Under the pieces are notes generated by a model, which was not told the DNA's origin, ran no database searches, and saw nothing but the letters and a program-made list of their open reading frames with translations. Positions 46,889-64,000 of a stretch of 64,000 nt of DNA are shown piece after piece. This stretch comes from Spirodela intermedia. Taxonomy: Eukaryota; Streptophyta; Magnoliopsida; Alismatales; Araceae. Position 1 is the stretch's first letter. Each line of letters begins with the position of its first letter. The position numbers were made by a program, and so were the translations under genes. The stretch is taken from NCBI GenBank assembly GCA_902729315.2, contig LR746276.1, forward strand, positions 5,086,669 through 5,150,668, read 5' to 3'.

Positions 46889-49491
46889 TCACCCACCAAA
46901 GAGAAACCCTGCTGCCTGTTCTTCGTTGCCGTTGAAGAGCTTGAGGGCCTGGATCACCGCCTCACGCCCAAATCCGAGCTCTACCAGCTTCCTGATCTTG
47001 CCTTCATCCTGTAATGATGTCATTAATAAGGGCCACATACAAGAAAAGAGATCTGAATTCTCATGGGCAGATCAAGATCTTCTCAATTTCAACCAAAAAA
47101 AAAAAAAAGTTATTTAAGAAAGGCGAGGAATCTGATGTCGATGAGAATTTTACCAGTGATTGGGAGCTGGAAGATCTTCCTGAGAAAATAGAAAAGAAGT
47201 AGGATGAGTCATCATTAAGTGGTCAAGAGAGCGGATTCTAGAACAAGGAACTAAGTAGAATCTTCATCCCCCCTCCTAGAGAGGGAAAATGGCTTTGACT
47301 ATTCACCTCGAGATTATATCGATGCCCATTTATGCATTCATAAGGTGTTTTTTTTAATGATTTCCAATGCGGAATTTAGTTCAATATTAATTGACTATCT
47401 ATGGGTTCACTTAATTTTTTTCCATGGGGGGGCAGCTCTGGTGAAGTGGTTCTGCAGAGTGACTCAGATTTCCTCAACCCCAAGTCATTAGAAAGCATGA
47501 GGTGAGAGAAGGATGATAAAGGCTGACCAGAAGGTTGACTTTGAGGCTGGAACTGAGGCGATGGATGCGGGCTTCCAGATGTCCCCTGAAAATTCATGAG
47601 AGAAATTATTAAAGGAAGAGAAAATAATATCATCAGCAGTGTGATTCTCATTCTGGGGAGTTGTCCCAGCATGATCAGGAAACATAAGAGACCATCGGTT
47701 TCGGGATGATGACAGGGCATGGTAAGTCTCGCAAGAGGCTACCACAAATAAATCTTGCATCTAAAAGTCCAAGTTTCATACATCGTTTGGAAGGTTGATG
47801 AATTTTCATAGGAATAAATAAATACGACTGTATTTTCCAAAATAAATAAATAAATAAATAAAATCATCATACAACTCCTCAGGAACAAGATATAGGAATA
47901 AAGCCTACCATAATCTGGAGGAGGACCAACAGATATCAAACCAAAACCTTCGACTTCTATGCATTTTTATGATTCAAGAACAGTCTGTGAAACACAGTGA
48001 TTTCAAAAAAAAACCAGCCCAGACTGAACCTACCTCTAAACCCATGTGGCAGGGGAAGATGTTTTTCTTCTTCAAAAGAAAATCTTCCTCTTTTATTTTA
48101 TTCCCTGGATGCGTAAATTAATTTGACATTGTTTATGAGACGAAAAAGTTTCTATAATTTAAATTCATGAAGTTCCACACATTAAATGAGATGATGCAGA
48201 ACAGCCCGCCATTCAGACAAATCAAGATCATAAAGCAGGGAAAATACCAAGAAATAAACAGAGTAACTAGCCAAAACAGAAGAGAATGGTAGATTCACGG
48301 ATTGGAGGTGCTCACAGCATCTGATCCTTGGGCGGCGGGAGCTTGTTTAGAATAACTTTCTTTATCACGGATATCTGATGGGAGGTCTTTCTCTGAAAAG
48401 AATATAAACTTCCATCGTGAACTTCTGGAAAGACTCTTCTCTTTAGGATAATGCATGAAAGCAATCGTTTTTCAATACAAAATAATAGTTTACCAAATAT
48501 GTTATCGAAGGGATTTATAGTTGAAAAAAAAAAAAAAAAACAGGTTTCATAGATTGCATGGCGAATCAGCCAACATCATGTGATTCCCTTTGCGGGTGGA
48601 GTAAATGGAAAATGAATCGGCCAGTTGATTCGAGAATTAGTGTGGGCAAGCCAGCATTTATGCAGAACTAGACATACGAATGGGGAAATGAAACGACCTT
48701 GTAAAAATGGCACAGAAACTTCCCCTCCACCGACTCTTAGGACGTTCTCCTTTAGGTCGATTATACACTACACCAGAAGGAGACATCAGTTTTGTTCTGG
48801 AAAGAGCAATAAGATATCCAGAGCTCAGGCTGCGTAGAAGTTATTACCTGATGCTTCCGAAGCATATCGAGACCAAAGAGAAAATCCACATTGGAAGCAT
48901 CGAGTACGGTGAAGGAACATGTGTAGAAAATATTTCCAATCTATAAAAAATCAAAAGCACACATTCATACATGGTTCCCAATAATAATATGAAATAAAAG
49001 TAAAATCATGTCACCAGTGAAGATAAAAAGGAGCACATGATCTTCATTTATCTGAAATTTTTACTTGAAAAAGAAAAAAAGGAGTGGAAATGAGTAAGAG
49101 CCCGATTGACTTTTTAGAAAGTCAAAGAGAATAAGAGGATGAATCTTTCTTTACCGTCTCAAAAAATGCTACAGCCGAATAGTTTTCAATGGGGAGCTGT
49201 CACCAAACATGAACTCTTCTTATTCTCAGTGAATCAAACAATATACCCAGAAGATGGGAGGATCATGATAGTGACAAAATCCATGTAGGACGTGAACAAT
49301 TGCACCCTCAAGCGTGCCAAAGAGGATAAGCAGAATATTACCACAAAAATCCATGCACTATATTTTAGAGGTCACGCTTTAAAGCGAAGAAAGCAGCACG
49401 GTGGGGACTGCCACCAGCAAGTGGCCCATCTTGGCTCCAAGGAGGTACAGCAGCTAAAGGGAGCTCTGCTTCATTTTTTCTCAATCTTTTA

Positions 49492-49534
<43 letters not shown>

Positions 49535-52500
49535 GACTTTAACATCCATACGCACAGGCATTAATCCTACAGTAATATCCATCTCGACGGACATGAGATC
49601 CCCATTTTGTGACCGAGTTTACAGACATATCATTAGGTTTTTTGTCTTTAATTACTACAATCGCAAATTTAAAAAGGGAAAAAATTGGTCAATGATCTCC
49701 CCTTAGATTTTGCAGTGATATGACCAAAGTCTGGGTACTGTTAATCATACCCACTCCAGGCTGGGAAATTTATATCTGACTGGCCAAAGACACGGGGGAA
49801 ATCAGAGTCACTTGAGAGCAGACGACCAGGATTCGACTTATACAGCGTTAAGTATGCTGCCTTATTGTGTAAATCTAACAACCTGGCCTATGATGTTTCC
49901 CAAGTCTTCATAGGGAGTCCATAGCAGTACCAAGATAAGGACACCGGCAGATGGCAAGATCCCATGAATTGGTCATTGTTGACAATTGATCTTGATTGAG
50001 TTTCATGCAACTTGGAGAATGAAAGGAGTCAATCTTCACAATCCTCTTCTTCCAGGAAGATGAACCAGTCACCACTTCTTGGAGCAGGATTTCCTCACTC
50101 CGAAATTGAATACGTCAATTATCATGGTTTCCCGCTTAAGTACCGGTCACATGAGTTAATGTGCCAGGCCCATTAGATTAGTCTTTAAGTGGATCCGTTA
50201 ACAGTCTAATGGATCCACTTAACACAGGGAATGACAGGAAAGGACGAAAATACAATGGAAAAGAAACATATAAAAAAGGAAAAACAATCCTAGAAAGTTC
50301 AACATTCATGATTAATGGGGATGACAATAGGTAGATATGGACGGGTAAAACTGACAGATTCCACTCTTGGCTCTATTACCAATCAGACACGGGCAGTTTC
50401 AGAATAATAAAAACGGTGACCAGAAAGCAATGACAAGCATATATATTGACTTGTGTATGCTTGAATACACTATATCATCTCATATCAATAGTTCTATTCT
50501 AAATATCAACTCCAGTAACGTATCTACAATACCGTAAAGTCGCACTGCAGCACCAGCCAAGAACTCTGTGCACGATGGGGACATCCCTCCTCCCAAGTTA
50601 TAACTTCCAGAATTCTTACATCCACAGAACATGGTATACAGATAGAATAAGGGTCCAGATCAAATTTTCTGCAGCCTTACCAGCGTCCCAATGGTTACAT
50701 GCTTGCCTCACAACTAAATCATAGAAAGAGTAATCCTGATAGATATAATTTTCTAACACAAATTTTTAACCTATGTAATCCTCTTCGAAAAGCTTTTAAA
50801 CCAAAAAATTGCTTGAACATGAATATGGGCAGCTTCTACTTCAGCATTCAACATGCCGGGCTTTGATTCACACCAAACCTATGAGCTGGTGCCATTTTCC
50901 ACTGCAAGAGAGTACTTAAGAAGAAAAGTTGATCTTTACACGTTTTCTTCTTTGTTCTTTCTCATCTAGACCGGGTATGCATGGCTGACCCAACTTGGGG
51001 AGATATCAGATACCAACAACATTTTTCTAGTTTGTAAACCTCGATAGGGAAGTGGCAGAAGTAGTATTAGACAAGGACTTGGCAAGTTCAATTATGTAAT
51101 AATCCACACTACAAAAAAAAATGGCCTGGAAAATGTTGTTTGCCCAGGAACATATGTATCAGCATAAATACAGAGACGATGGATATAGTTGAACTGCGGA
51201 AAGTATTACCTTAAGTGGAGCCACATGAATTCGTCCCAATATCTCTGATTGGCCAACTCCAACTGCAATTCCTTTGTATCTCTGGTCCAAAAGCCTCAGT
51301 AGTCTAGGAAAATTTAGAAAGATACTTTGATGAGTTTCTGCAAGGACTAGTGGTAGAACGGTTAAATATCAACAAGGGCAATGATTAAAGTAACAGAACT
51401 TTCAAAAGCAATGCAAACAGTGTAAGTCGAAGAAAATGGACAAGAACATGGTTCGTTCAGTTATGCACTTAATTTCCATTATCTTTGAGATAAAAATAAG
51501 AGCTATTGTGTCAGAAGTAAGAGATCCGTTTTGCGATGATTCCCAAGGATTTTCGCTGTGCACCGAGCTAGAAAACTCAAATTCAAAGGTCGCAGCGTTT
51601 CAAAAACTGTGATCACCATACAATGTCAACCACATTACATCACTGGTTACTGTTAACCGGGTGTAATAAAACTCCAGGGTTCATCTCACTGGTAATTCAG
51701 CTTGTTAGTGTCCAATTTCTAAGGAAAAATTACAAGACAGGAGTTTCGCCAAAAATTAATAAGCCTTCTCCCATCAGTCAAACGAGGAATTCATACAGCA
51801 CTTACACTTAAACAAACACATAAAATCCCAGTCCAAAGAAGCAACTAGACAGATAAACAAAGAGGTTAGCTGTCTGCAGATTTTGAGCATAACTCTGACA
51901 AGAAAAACTAAACAGAAAAGCTGCTGATACACTTGCTACAGTACAAGAAATGGTTCTGATTACTTTCGCTTTTAAGAACAGACAATTTTCGCATAGGATA
52001 AATCATAAGCATTGCTAAAAAAAAATTTTAAGCACAACACTGTCAGGAAAGTAGGAGCATACCCGCAGCGCTCTGCACAACTTTTTGAGATGATTGTCGA
52101 CTGTGCTCCACTGTCAACAAATGCCTACATTAGAAACAGATGTAGCATCACAGCCCAATCTATTGAAAATATTCTTCTGAATGAGAAAAATCCAACTAAA
52201 TTAGCCAATGAGCACATTCAGGCTTCTTCAAAAGTAAAGAAACGAATATAAAAGAAGCCATCTGGAAACATTTAGGTGAGCACACCATCGCAGGTGCACG
52301 TACAGGCACATGTTCTGTGGAGGGCGTAGTGCAGACACGCCGGCAACGTTTAGAAGTGGGCATGACATGCCAGCAGGTGCAGGTGCATGTATGGTGGGCA
52401 CACGTGCTGCAGGAGAACACACAGAAGGCACATACGCCCAGATCCAGCAACATACATTCGATATGCTACAAGCTGATTTGAATGGATGCCAGGACATGCA

Positions 52501-53630
52501 AATAAAATTCACACAAGCGGGTAACTTTATCCATCTCAAACCATTATCAACTCACTGAAAATCTGAATAATGCATATGAACTAAATCAGTTCAAGTTTTA
52601 ATCTTCAGTGCACATTACATTAGTCATATTGCACACTTAAATCCTTTGAGTTAATTTATGGTTTCTACAATGAGTTTTATCAACACTCGTCTAATTTGGA
52701 CTTGGTCAATTTAGGTTGGAACTGACATGGATGCAGCTCCATCAGTAATCCCTTCTTCAATTTAGGTTGGAACTGATATGGATGCATCTCCATCAGTGAT
52801 CCCTTCTTCACTGCAGCATACCAACTCCATGCATCCCCATGAGTACCACCTCCTATCCTAAACATTGATTGTTTCTTTTGGTGATGGTAGGCATCCTCCA
52901 CGACTTTGATTAAAGCCCAACAAGTAAATCCCTCTGCTAGAAACGATGATGATGAATTAAGTTAAAGATTACCTGATTCATTAAAATTGAGGCATGAGTA
53001 ACAGATAACTATATCATTTCAAAGTTCTATAGTTGAAATGGAGTCCACTATCAGCTGATGATGAGTTGAATGGGCCTGTCCTGCTCAAGGACTTGATCGT
53101 GAGAACTATATCACCTTTTGATCAGATGCTTGGAAGAATGGATCAACTGCACTCGCAGCAATCAAGTGGAAACTCTTTCAAACCTTCCCAATATCTACCT
53201 TCAGACATTCCTCAGACCTCATTTTCGTATGCATAAGAAGCCCCTGATCTTTTTATTGCACAATGAGAACCAAGGACTCGAATCACTTCCTCAGTTCTTA
53301 TGGATACAAGACGGAAGCTACTGAAGACCCTTGGCCTTCTATGGTAGTCAAATCCACCTCTTTTACAAACTCTAAGAGGGGGATTCTGGATCCATAGCTG
53401 GAACTAACTAAGGATCGAAATGATAAAATGATTATTTTAAGTATGATAAACAAAGGATCATGAAAAAGTTTGCCTGCTAGTTTATTTTGGCATGAATCTC
53501 CTTTGTGGTTGTTGATCAACTTGGAATTCAAACGTTTTAAAAGTTTTCCACAGTTAACATATCTATGTAGCCACTGTATTTGTTAAAAAGAAAAACACAT
53601 GGACACAACAATGTTTCTAAATTCTAGAGC

Positions 53631-53672
<42 letters not shown>

Positions 53673-56600
53673 TTTAGAGGTACTCCATTAACTTCCATAT
53701 CCACATATAGCATAACCTACAGAAGAGGCAGAAACCTAAAATTAAAGATATGGTGCAGCCAGGCTATTAAAACAGAGGATGAACAAAACAGACCACTCGA
53801 GCAAAAGCTTCAGGATTGTGCTCCAATGCTGCCTCCCAATTTTCATCAATTCCTTTCTGGAAAAGAAGAATAGTGATAACAGCCATTATAAGAATACTGA
53901 TAACTAGTCAAATTCTCCAAAGAAGCTTGCTTGGTACATCATATAAGATAGATCATTAAATAGTAAACGGTAAAGAGATTTTGCCATAGCACCAATATTT
54001 TATTCTTGTGAAGCTCAGCATAGTGAGGGCTAGGAAATATTCATCTTTCCTTAATCAGAAAGCCAGGTTTTCATGCATTTCATTTCGTTCTCATTTTTTT
54101 CCTGGGACTGAGGTGAGAGGTATCCTCAAACATTGACAACAACGTTTCTTTTGAGAAGTCGAGCTCTTGTAGTCACCAAAATTTTTAGTCTTTGAATGTT
54201 TCAACAGTCTTTTATTACAAGATTTTCACTTCGAGAAATATCACATTTGCATTGCTTCTAAAAAACTAAAGACACATACAAATATTAACTGGAGGGAGTT
54301 TCTTCCAATGTAGTCATGCTACACACATGAGTTTGTTGTACACCTCAAACAGAAAAAATAAATTGAGTACGACACAGACTGTAGTTGTACACCTCAAACA
54401 GGTTATAAAAAAGTATAAATAAAATAAACTATCCTTCGGGTAACATTCACTGTGGATATTGATGCAAAAATAGATGTCTTCTATTAAGAAAGAAAAATCT
54501 CCTAAAATTACATCATTCAAAATGCTACTACATGTAAAGTGATTAATCATAATTGAAAACCAAAGAGAACGATGAAACTAACCTGCCGAATAGCAGCTTC
54601 AATTTTTTTCTGAGTTTCAACATTTAGAGGGTCTGCATACATTAGAGCCTGAAAATGATAACATGACCAGCATAAATTAAAATAAAAGATAGAAAAGTAT
54701 CTCAGAAAATAAAGATGAATTAATATGCTACATCATCCAAAGGCATGTAAAGAACAGCACGTTATCTATTCCACAATAAGCCACCTACCAGCTCTTCCTC
54801 TTGCTCACGTTGCAATGCCAATTTTTGTTGATGACGCTCTCGCAAAAGATTTTGCAAGACGTCCAGATCATTTCCAAGGATAACTTGTGCAAGCGTTGGG
54901 TCATTCTGAACTCAGTACAAATGCAGCCAACATTATGAAAATGTTGGCTAAGGAAAGAGCGTAAAGATGAAGAAAACAATATTTCTAAAACAGCAAACAT
55001 TAGAGATCTACTGTTACGGGTTTGCATACCTCTTTTGAAAGTAAAAAGTACCACATATGCATCAAATATGAAAAACATATAATAGACTGTACCTAACCAT
55101 GTAATCCACTCTGAAATAACTGCCATTAATTTCCTAATAAGTGATCCTTCAAAATGATCCAAAGAGTGATATGGAAGAGGATAAGTCACCATAATTTCAA
55201 TTATCTATGAAAACCTATTGGGATTTTCAACTTATCCCATAATTCCTACGAAAGTGCCAAGAAGTGCCAATTTATGCTTACTGTTATGAAGAGGTTTTGT
55301 CGATCTGTCAAGAGCGTCCCCAGAAAAGGTGAATCATTTCTTCCTCCTACTTGTCAATGCATCCCCTACCCCGAAAAACAAAATTCAAAAAGAAAAACCA
55401 TTGCACACAGATTCTAGGAAGTGTTGAAGTTACTCAAATGACGAACTGGTCAATCAGGCATGGGAATATATGATGCAAAACAGAGTCAAAAGAAATGAAA
55501 GAGGCCCGAAACGTGCAGCCTAGAAAGTCCTAACGGATAAAATGAAGATGAGCCCAATGGAGTCATTTAGGTGCCCCATAAAGTTGAGATGTATTTTCTT
55601 TTTGTAGGGTTAGTATGTGCTTCTTGTTATCTAGTAAATCATAGTTTTTAGAGATTTCTTTAGTAGATTTATTGCTTAGGAAATCTACAAACATTTTTCC
55701 CTATTTAAAGAAACATGTACTGCAGATGATTTTTTTTTTGAATCAGAAAGATCATTTATATCCTTCTCTCTCCAAGTGCATGGATTCAAAGATCACCTAT
55801 CAATCATTGTGAATTTAAAGATTCTGAAAGTTGCTCCTTGTGGATTCAAAGATTCCGTATTTCGTTATATATTCAAGGTACAGCATCATCCCCAGTTTTT
55901 GCTATGTCAATATATGAAAGTAAATTTCTCCACCTTAGCATCTGAAATTTCAATCGAGATGGAGTCCCCAGATCTAATGTCTCATCTAGTACGCAGTTCA
56001 TTCATTCATAATGATGTTGATTGACCTTACTATGAACCTAGTCCAATTCTCCTATTTCCATTACCACAAATGCAACTCTTACATATACAATTAGCTCCAC
56101 GAATAGGCTAAGAAGACCTCCATCCCGTTTTTCCTAAAGGTTCGTCCTGAAAATAGATCACTGTAACAAAAAATTCTTCTGCCGGCCTTGAAGAGTAATT
56201 GAAAACTTTCATCTAGAGCCACGGTCTTGCATCACCATCTACAGTGATGATGTAGTCGTATCCTGATTGGAAATGTGGAAAAGCCTCAACATAGCAAGAG
56301 CAAAAAAACTTCAAACGAGAATGAGTCACTTCGATATCTGCATACTCATATACCAGGAGATGTAGCAACACTCGTTCATCATACATAATCATAACAATGT
56401 TTGACGATAAAACGGATTTCCTATGCACTGTAAGTGTATTCATCACTGCCACAACCCAATTAGACCACTCCACCGTTATCCAACTGGGTAACAACTTCAG
56501 AGCATTTTCACAGAAAAAAATCAGTTTGTTCTAAGTAGTATACGGGTTCAGTACATTGCAAAATTGAGGGGAGAATGCAAAAAAATGAGTAACTTAATGT

Positions 56601-58370
56601 AATGAGGTTACGGGAACAAATGCAACATATCCAGGGGTTTAGTTCTTATGGTGGGGAGGCCAACTGAACAAAAATCTTCAATAATTAACAATAAAGTGTT
56701 ATAAAGCCATGAGTCTACCTGAAGTAATTGGGCCATCATCTGAGAATTACTCTGAATATGTCGCTGCAATGCCCCAGGGTTCACTGCGGAACCATCAGGA
56801 TTGAAACTCAAATCATTGTCAGACACCCTGAAAGAGTCCAATCAGAAAAGCGTAACCATCGCATAAAAACTGTCAATGTAACAGAAAGTTTTAAAAAAGA
56901 AATTATCAGAATAATCGTGCATTGTCTGGTGTTAATTTCCATGCAGTTAACTCAACGAGCACTATTTGATTCACGCAATCAAATAGTTTATCCCTCGTCA
57001 TCCAATCACAATTTCCATTTCCTAGTCTACCTATTTATTTGAACTCCAGCTCCCTCTGGATCATGCAGGCAGCGGAAAAAAATAAATTCAGAACACTTAG
57101 CATGAGACCCATCTAGACTATCAGCGAGCTTTTTTAGTTTGTAAAGTATAGTTCTGCACTACAAATTTCAACTCAGTCCCACACTATCACCATCAGCCAT
57201 GCCAGGTTCAATCAACATCAGTTTTTCATCTTCCCCCAACACAGCAACACATTATGTGGGTGCAGACAAACTAAAGAGATCACAACTGTCACACATACTC
57301 CTGCAACCATGGCAGTTAATGTTAATCACCGCATCCTTAAAGGGCTGGATGGCTGAAAAGTCATGGCCCACCACCCAAGGTTTATGAATAGTTCAAGCTT
57401 AAGCAATAGCCAAGCCCTGCTGCCAGCCTTTCTCTTCATACCACTCAACGAAGAGAGCCAGGACAATGGGACACAGCAAGCTCCTACTCTGACATAGCAA
57501 GCCTCTCTTCATCCTTACAAGATGATGAACCTTAACAACCCAAAGTCTTATTCTTTTGAATTTAATCCCTACGTTAGATGAAGCTTGATCAAACAGAAAA
57601 CCTGGAAAACCAACTAAATTGAATCATCCAAAGTTCCTCACGCTTCTCTTCGAAAGCTCTGGTATACATATCCTCGCAGTTTAGTTCTCCTACAAAGTGT
57701 CCCACAGGGGAAAATATTAAGACTCCGTTTATTATCCTAATTATCGACATATTCCAACATAGCATGCCTCATACAAGAAGCCGACCATTGTAAACCATGG
57801 CCAAGCATCCTCGATTACAAATTAATGAATAGAATTATTTCCAATGAATGATATCAGATATTTCAAGTTAACCAGGTCATATACATCATAAGAAGGGATA
57901 AAAAAGTACGTATAGAAGATTAAGTACCGAGAAGAAGCCAAAGAAAGCATCATCAGCAAGTCCCCCTCTTTCACTCCAATTGTGCTGAGGGAATCGGAGT
58001 TCCTCATCTCTTTTCCACTGAAATGCAACTGCTGTTGTTGAGTTGATACCCCCGTCTGCAGTTCAAAAAATACTTAGGCCACAGAAAAATATTAGTGAAA
58101 AAAGGAGGCCCAAAAAGTTGCCGGGGTCTCACCTCTACCTCGAGCAGAGCTTTGACATTCTCGACCTGTATAAGAGGATACATTAATCTCACGACGAGAA
58201 AACATTAACCTGAGTAAACCAGAAACCAAGCTCCGGAGAAACAACCAAATTCGGCGCATGAAAACCAATGAATCCTCAACAGTCAAATTAAGGGGTAATC
58301 ATACCGATTCGTCGGCATCGACGTCTAATGTGATAAACTGCTCGTCGGGTGTCATCACTGTGATCTTCAT
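46889..58370 (-). CDS. DDI1: DDI1: ubiquitin-like / retroviral-type aspartic protease / UBA protein
   Basis: Sixteen minus-strand exons are supported: 58305-58370, 58133-58165, 57928-58055, 56719-56827, 54789-54905, 54583-54648, 53794-53856, 53672-53716, 52063-52124, 51210-51303, 48848-48940, 48698-48767, 48316-48392, 47411-47585, 47154-47179 and 46889-47008. They total 1344 nt (447 aa), a little longer than the roughly 414 aa I recall for Arabidopsis DDI1. Domain order: UBL (MKITVMTPDEQFITLDVDAD to about 76), a helical region with RERHQQKLALQREQEEE, then a retropepsin-like domain with active-site D213 in FVDSGAQSTI, GVGQSEILGRIHVAP and FLFGLDMLRKHQC. A Pro/Ser/Gln-rich linker and a C-terminal UBA (KLVELGFGREAVIQALKLF, 409-447) follow. 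DDI1 proteins shuttle ubiquitinated clients to the proteasome and cleave highly ubiquitinated substrates. The 26-nt exon 15 is required to keep phase into the UBA. It is divergent from Rab2. Confidence 0.95.
49495..49531. repeat. CA microsatellite in DDI1 intron
   Basis: About 18 CA units inside the 2.27-kb intron 48941-51209. On the sense strand it reads GT, a repeat class known in other systems to affect splicing; no effect is shown here. Confidence 0.9.
50185..50222. repeat. Perfect 12-bp inverted repeat in DDI1 intron
   Basis: The arms ttaagtggatcc (50185-50196) and ggatccacttaa (50211-50222) are exact reverse complements, separated by 14 bases. 'agtctaat' and 'attag' just outside and inside the arms extend the symmetry. 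Confidence 0.85.
52711..52810. repeat. Tandem duplication, period 51 bp, in DDI1 intron
   Basis: Two copies of a ttaggttggaactga-atggatgca-ctccatcagt-atcccttcttca unit begin at 52711 and 52762, differing at a few bases. They lie in the 1.55-kb intron 52125-53671. Confidence 0.85.
53635..53668. repeat. GA tract directly at the donor of DDI1 exon 8
   Basis: On the sense strand the exon ends CTAAAG/gtttctctctct, with the CT repeat starting three to four bases into the intron. Repeat-length change here could alter donor strength. Confidence 0.9.
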
Positions 58371-58951
58371 TTTCGCTTCCGCCCCGACCGCTCACGAACC
58401 AACCAAATCTTCTCAGCTAGATCCCTTTCGAACCAGAGAAACAAAGCGCCCGAAAACCGAAATCCAGCAGCTGAGATTTCGAGCGAACAACACTCTTCCC
58501 ACCTCCCCTTCTTCCTTCCCCCGCCGATCGTTTGAGCGGGGAAGAAGCGCCGGTCGCTGCCTCAGCGCCTCCGATCTACGTCCGGTCCCCCATTGCCGCT
58601 CTTCCATCTCATCTGCAGTATACATGCTGTAGTGGGCCCCACTTCCCTTCGTATTTAATTAATTTAATCACGTCTTTTGAAGTAAGTATTATGGTTTATT
58701 ATAAATGCCTTTAAAAAGGGTACGTGGAAAACTACACGTTAACCCGCATTAGTAGTATAATAATAGTTTTACCCTCTTAGAAAATACAGTTGACTGGACG
58801 CGCTTTGATCTTTGGAAAAGAAAAGTTAATACTTTAAAAAGGACAAGGAGAATCGAGTATATCCAGGGACCTTTTTATAATTTAGGCTGTCAGAAGCGGC
58901 ACAAAGCCCTGCCAAAAGTAAAACCATTGCCCCCAGCCCGAAGCCCGCCAT

Positions 58952-58993
<42 letters not shown>

Positions 58994-59506
58994 ATAGAAA
59001 TCATGGCCCAGGCCATCTGATCCCAGTTCTCTGCATGGACCTGAAAATGAGGCCCATTATAAAATAAAGCCACGTCAGCATGGCGTGGATTTTAGTCTCT
59101 CTCTCTCTCTCTCTCTTTAAATGATGTTCATAAATATGTTGAATAGATATGGGGGAGGACGGGCCGAAGCCCATCAAAGCCGGGCTTTTGACCGTACCGG
59201 GCCGGGTCGAGGGCTTTCAAAGACCAGGCCCATTTATGCGTGCATCTATAAATGAGAGAAAACGGGAGCCGCCTTTGAAACGAAACGTGTTCGGCCTCGC
59301 TTGCGGAAGCAACCGCCATCTGCCCCAAATTGGGAAGCGGCTCCGCCCCCTCCATCAGGCCTCCTCCGATCTCCTGGGAGCATTTCCGGCGGGGATTTGT
59401 TGTTCTGCTTGAGATCTTGGATTGCGCAGGTCTTCCGAGGAGGGTCTCTCTCGCCGTGTTGTCGTCCTACGTTGCGTATTTTTCGGAGATCCGAACGGCA
59501 GCGGCG
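58371..59506. promoter_or_regulatory. Divergent promoter region between DDI1 and Rab2
   Basis: About 1.1 kb separates two outward-reading genes. Two CT tracts (58953-58993 and 59094-59117) and a cluster of GGGCC/GGCCC cores (59159-59232) resemble plant site II elements. 5' UTR sequence of each gene occupies the ends. No coding exon is recognised. Confidence 0.55.
58953..58993. repeat. CT microsatellite in the DDI1-Rab2 promoter region
   Basis: About 41 bases of CT with one TTTC interruption. A second CT tract lies about 100 bases away at 59094-59117. Confidence 0.9.
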
Positions 59507-63936
<4,430 letters not shown>

Positions 63937-64000
63937 TAACGTTTTTGCATATTTTATTTCTCGATATTCTTTTATCACTGAGGATAAGGGGTCACCTAAT

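Overview
This is nuclear DNA of a flowering plant. Every recognisable gene is split by GT-AG introns, and the proteins are plant-type: a plant RecX, a uridine kinase-like (UKL) protein, an RGLG-type copine/vWA protein, an At1g55760-type MATH-BTB protein, an SBT5-type subtilase, DDI1 and Rab2 (RABB1). The flanks are crowded with GA/CT, TA and trinucleotide microsatellites. I cannot fix the lineage from the sequence.

Layout: 0-2.3 kb, intergenic, with a duplicated ~170-bp block at the left edge. 2.28-4.54 kb (-), RecX. 4.75-5.65 kb, a divergent promoter region with TGGGCC-type motifs and TATA boxes. 5.65-19.9 kb (+), UKL uridine kinase/UPRT-like gene with 14 coding exons and a 5'-UTR intron. 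19.9-22.8 kb, AT-rich spacer. 22.8-25.0 kb (-), an RGLG-like gene whose frame stops before the expected RING domain. 25.3-33.0 kb, a long gene-free stretch that includes a ~6.2-kb CG-poor, AT-rich desert, then a strong inverted repeat. 33.4-34.85 kb (-), MATH-BTB gene. 34.9-37.3 kb, microsatellite-rich spacer. 37.3-44.7 kb (+), secreted subtilisin-like protease. 44.87-45.41 kb, a ~535-bp CT/TCTG compound microsatellite. 46.9-58.4 kb (-), DDI1 with 16 exons. 58.4-59.5 kb, divergent promoter region. 59.5 kb to the right edge (+), Rab2, missing only its last exon.

I assembled all exons by hand from splice sites and protein family knowledge. The assembled coding lengths are all multiples of three and the exon phases agree: RecX 274 aa (minimal start), UKL 468, RGLG-like 307, BTB 330, subtilase 776, DDI1 447, Rab2 181 codons visible. 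The genes are unrelated housekeeping, proteolysis/ubiquitin and trafficking functions, not a cluster. Three of them (RGLG-like, BTB, DDI1) belong to ubiquitin biology, probably by chance. I found no clear new system. The best leads are the RING-less RGLG-like gene, repeat-filled in-frame introns in the BTB gene, and possible old microsynteny with Arabidopsis (RecX with DDI1, UKL with BTB).
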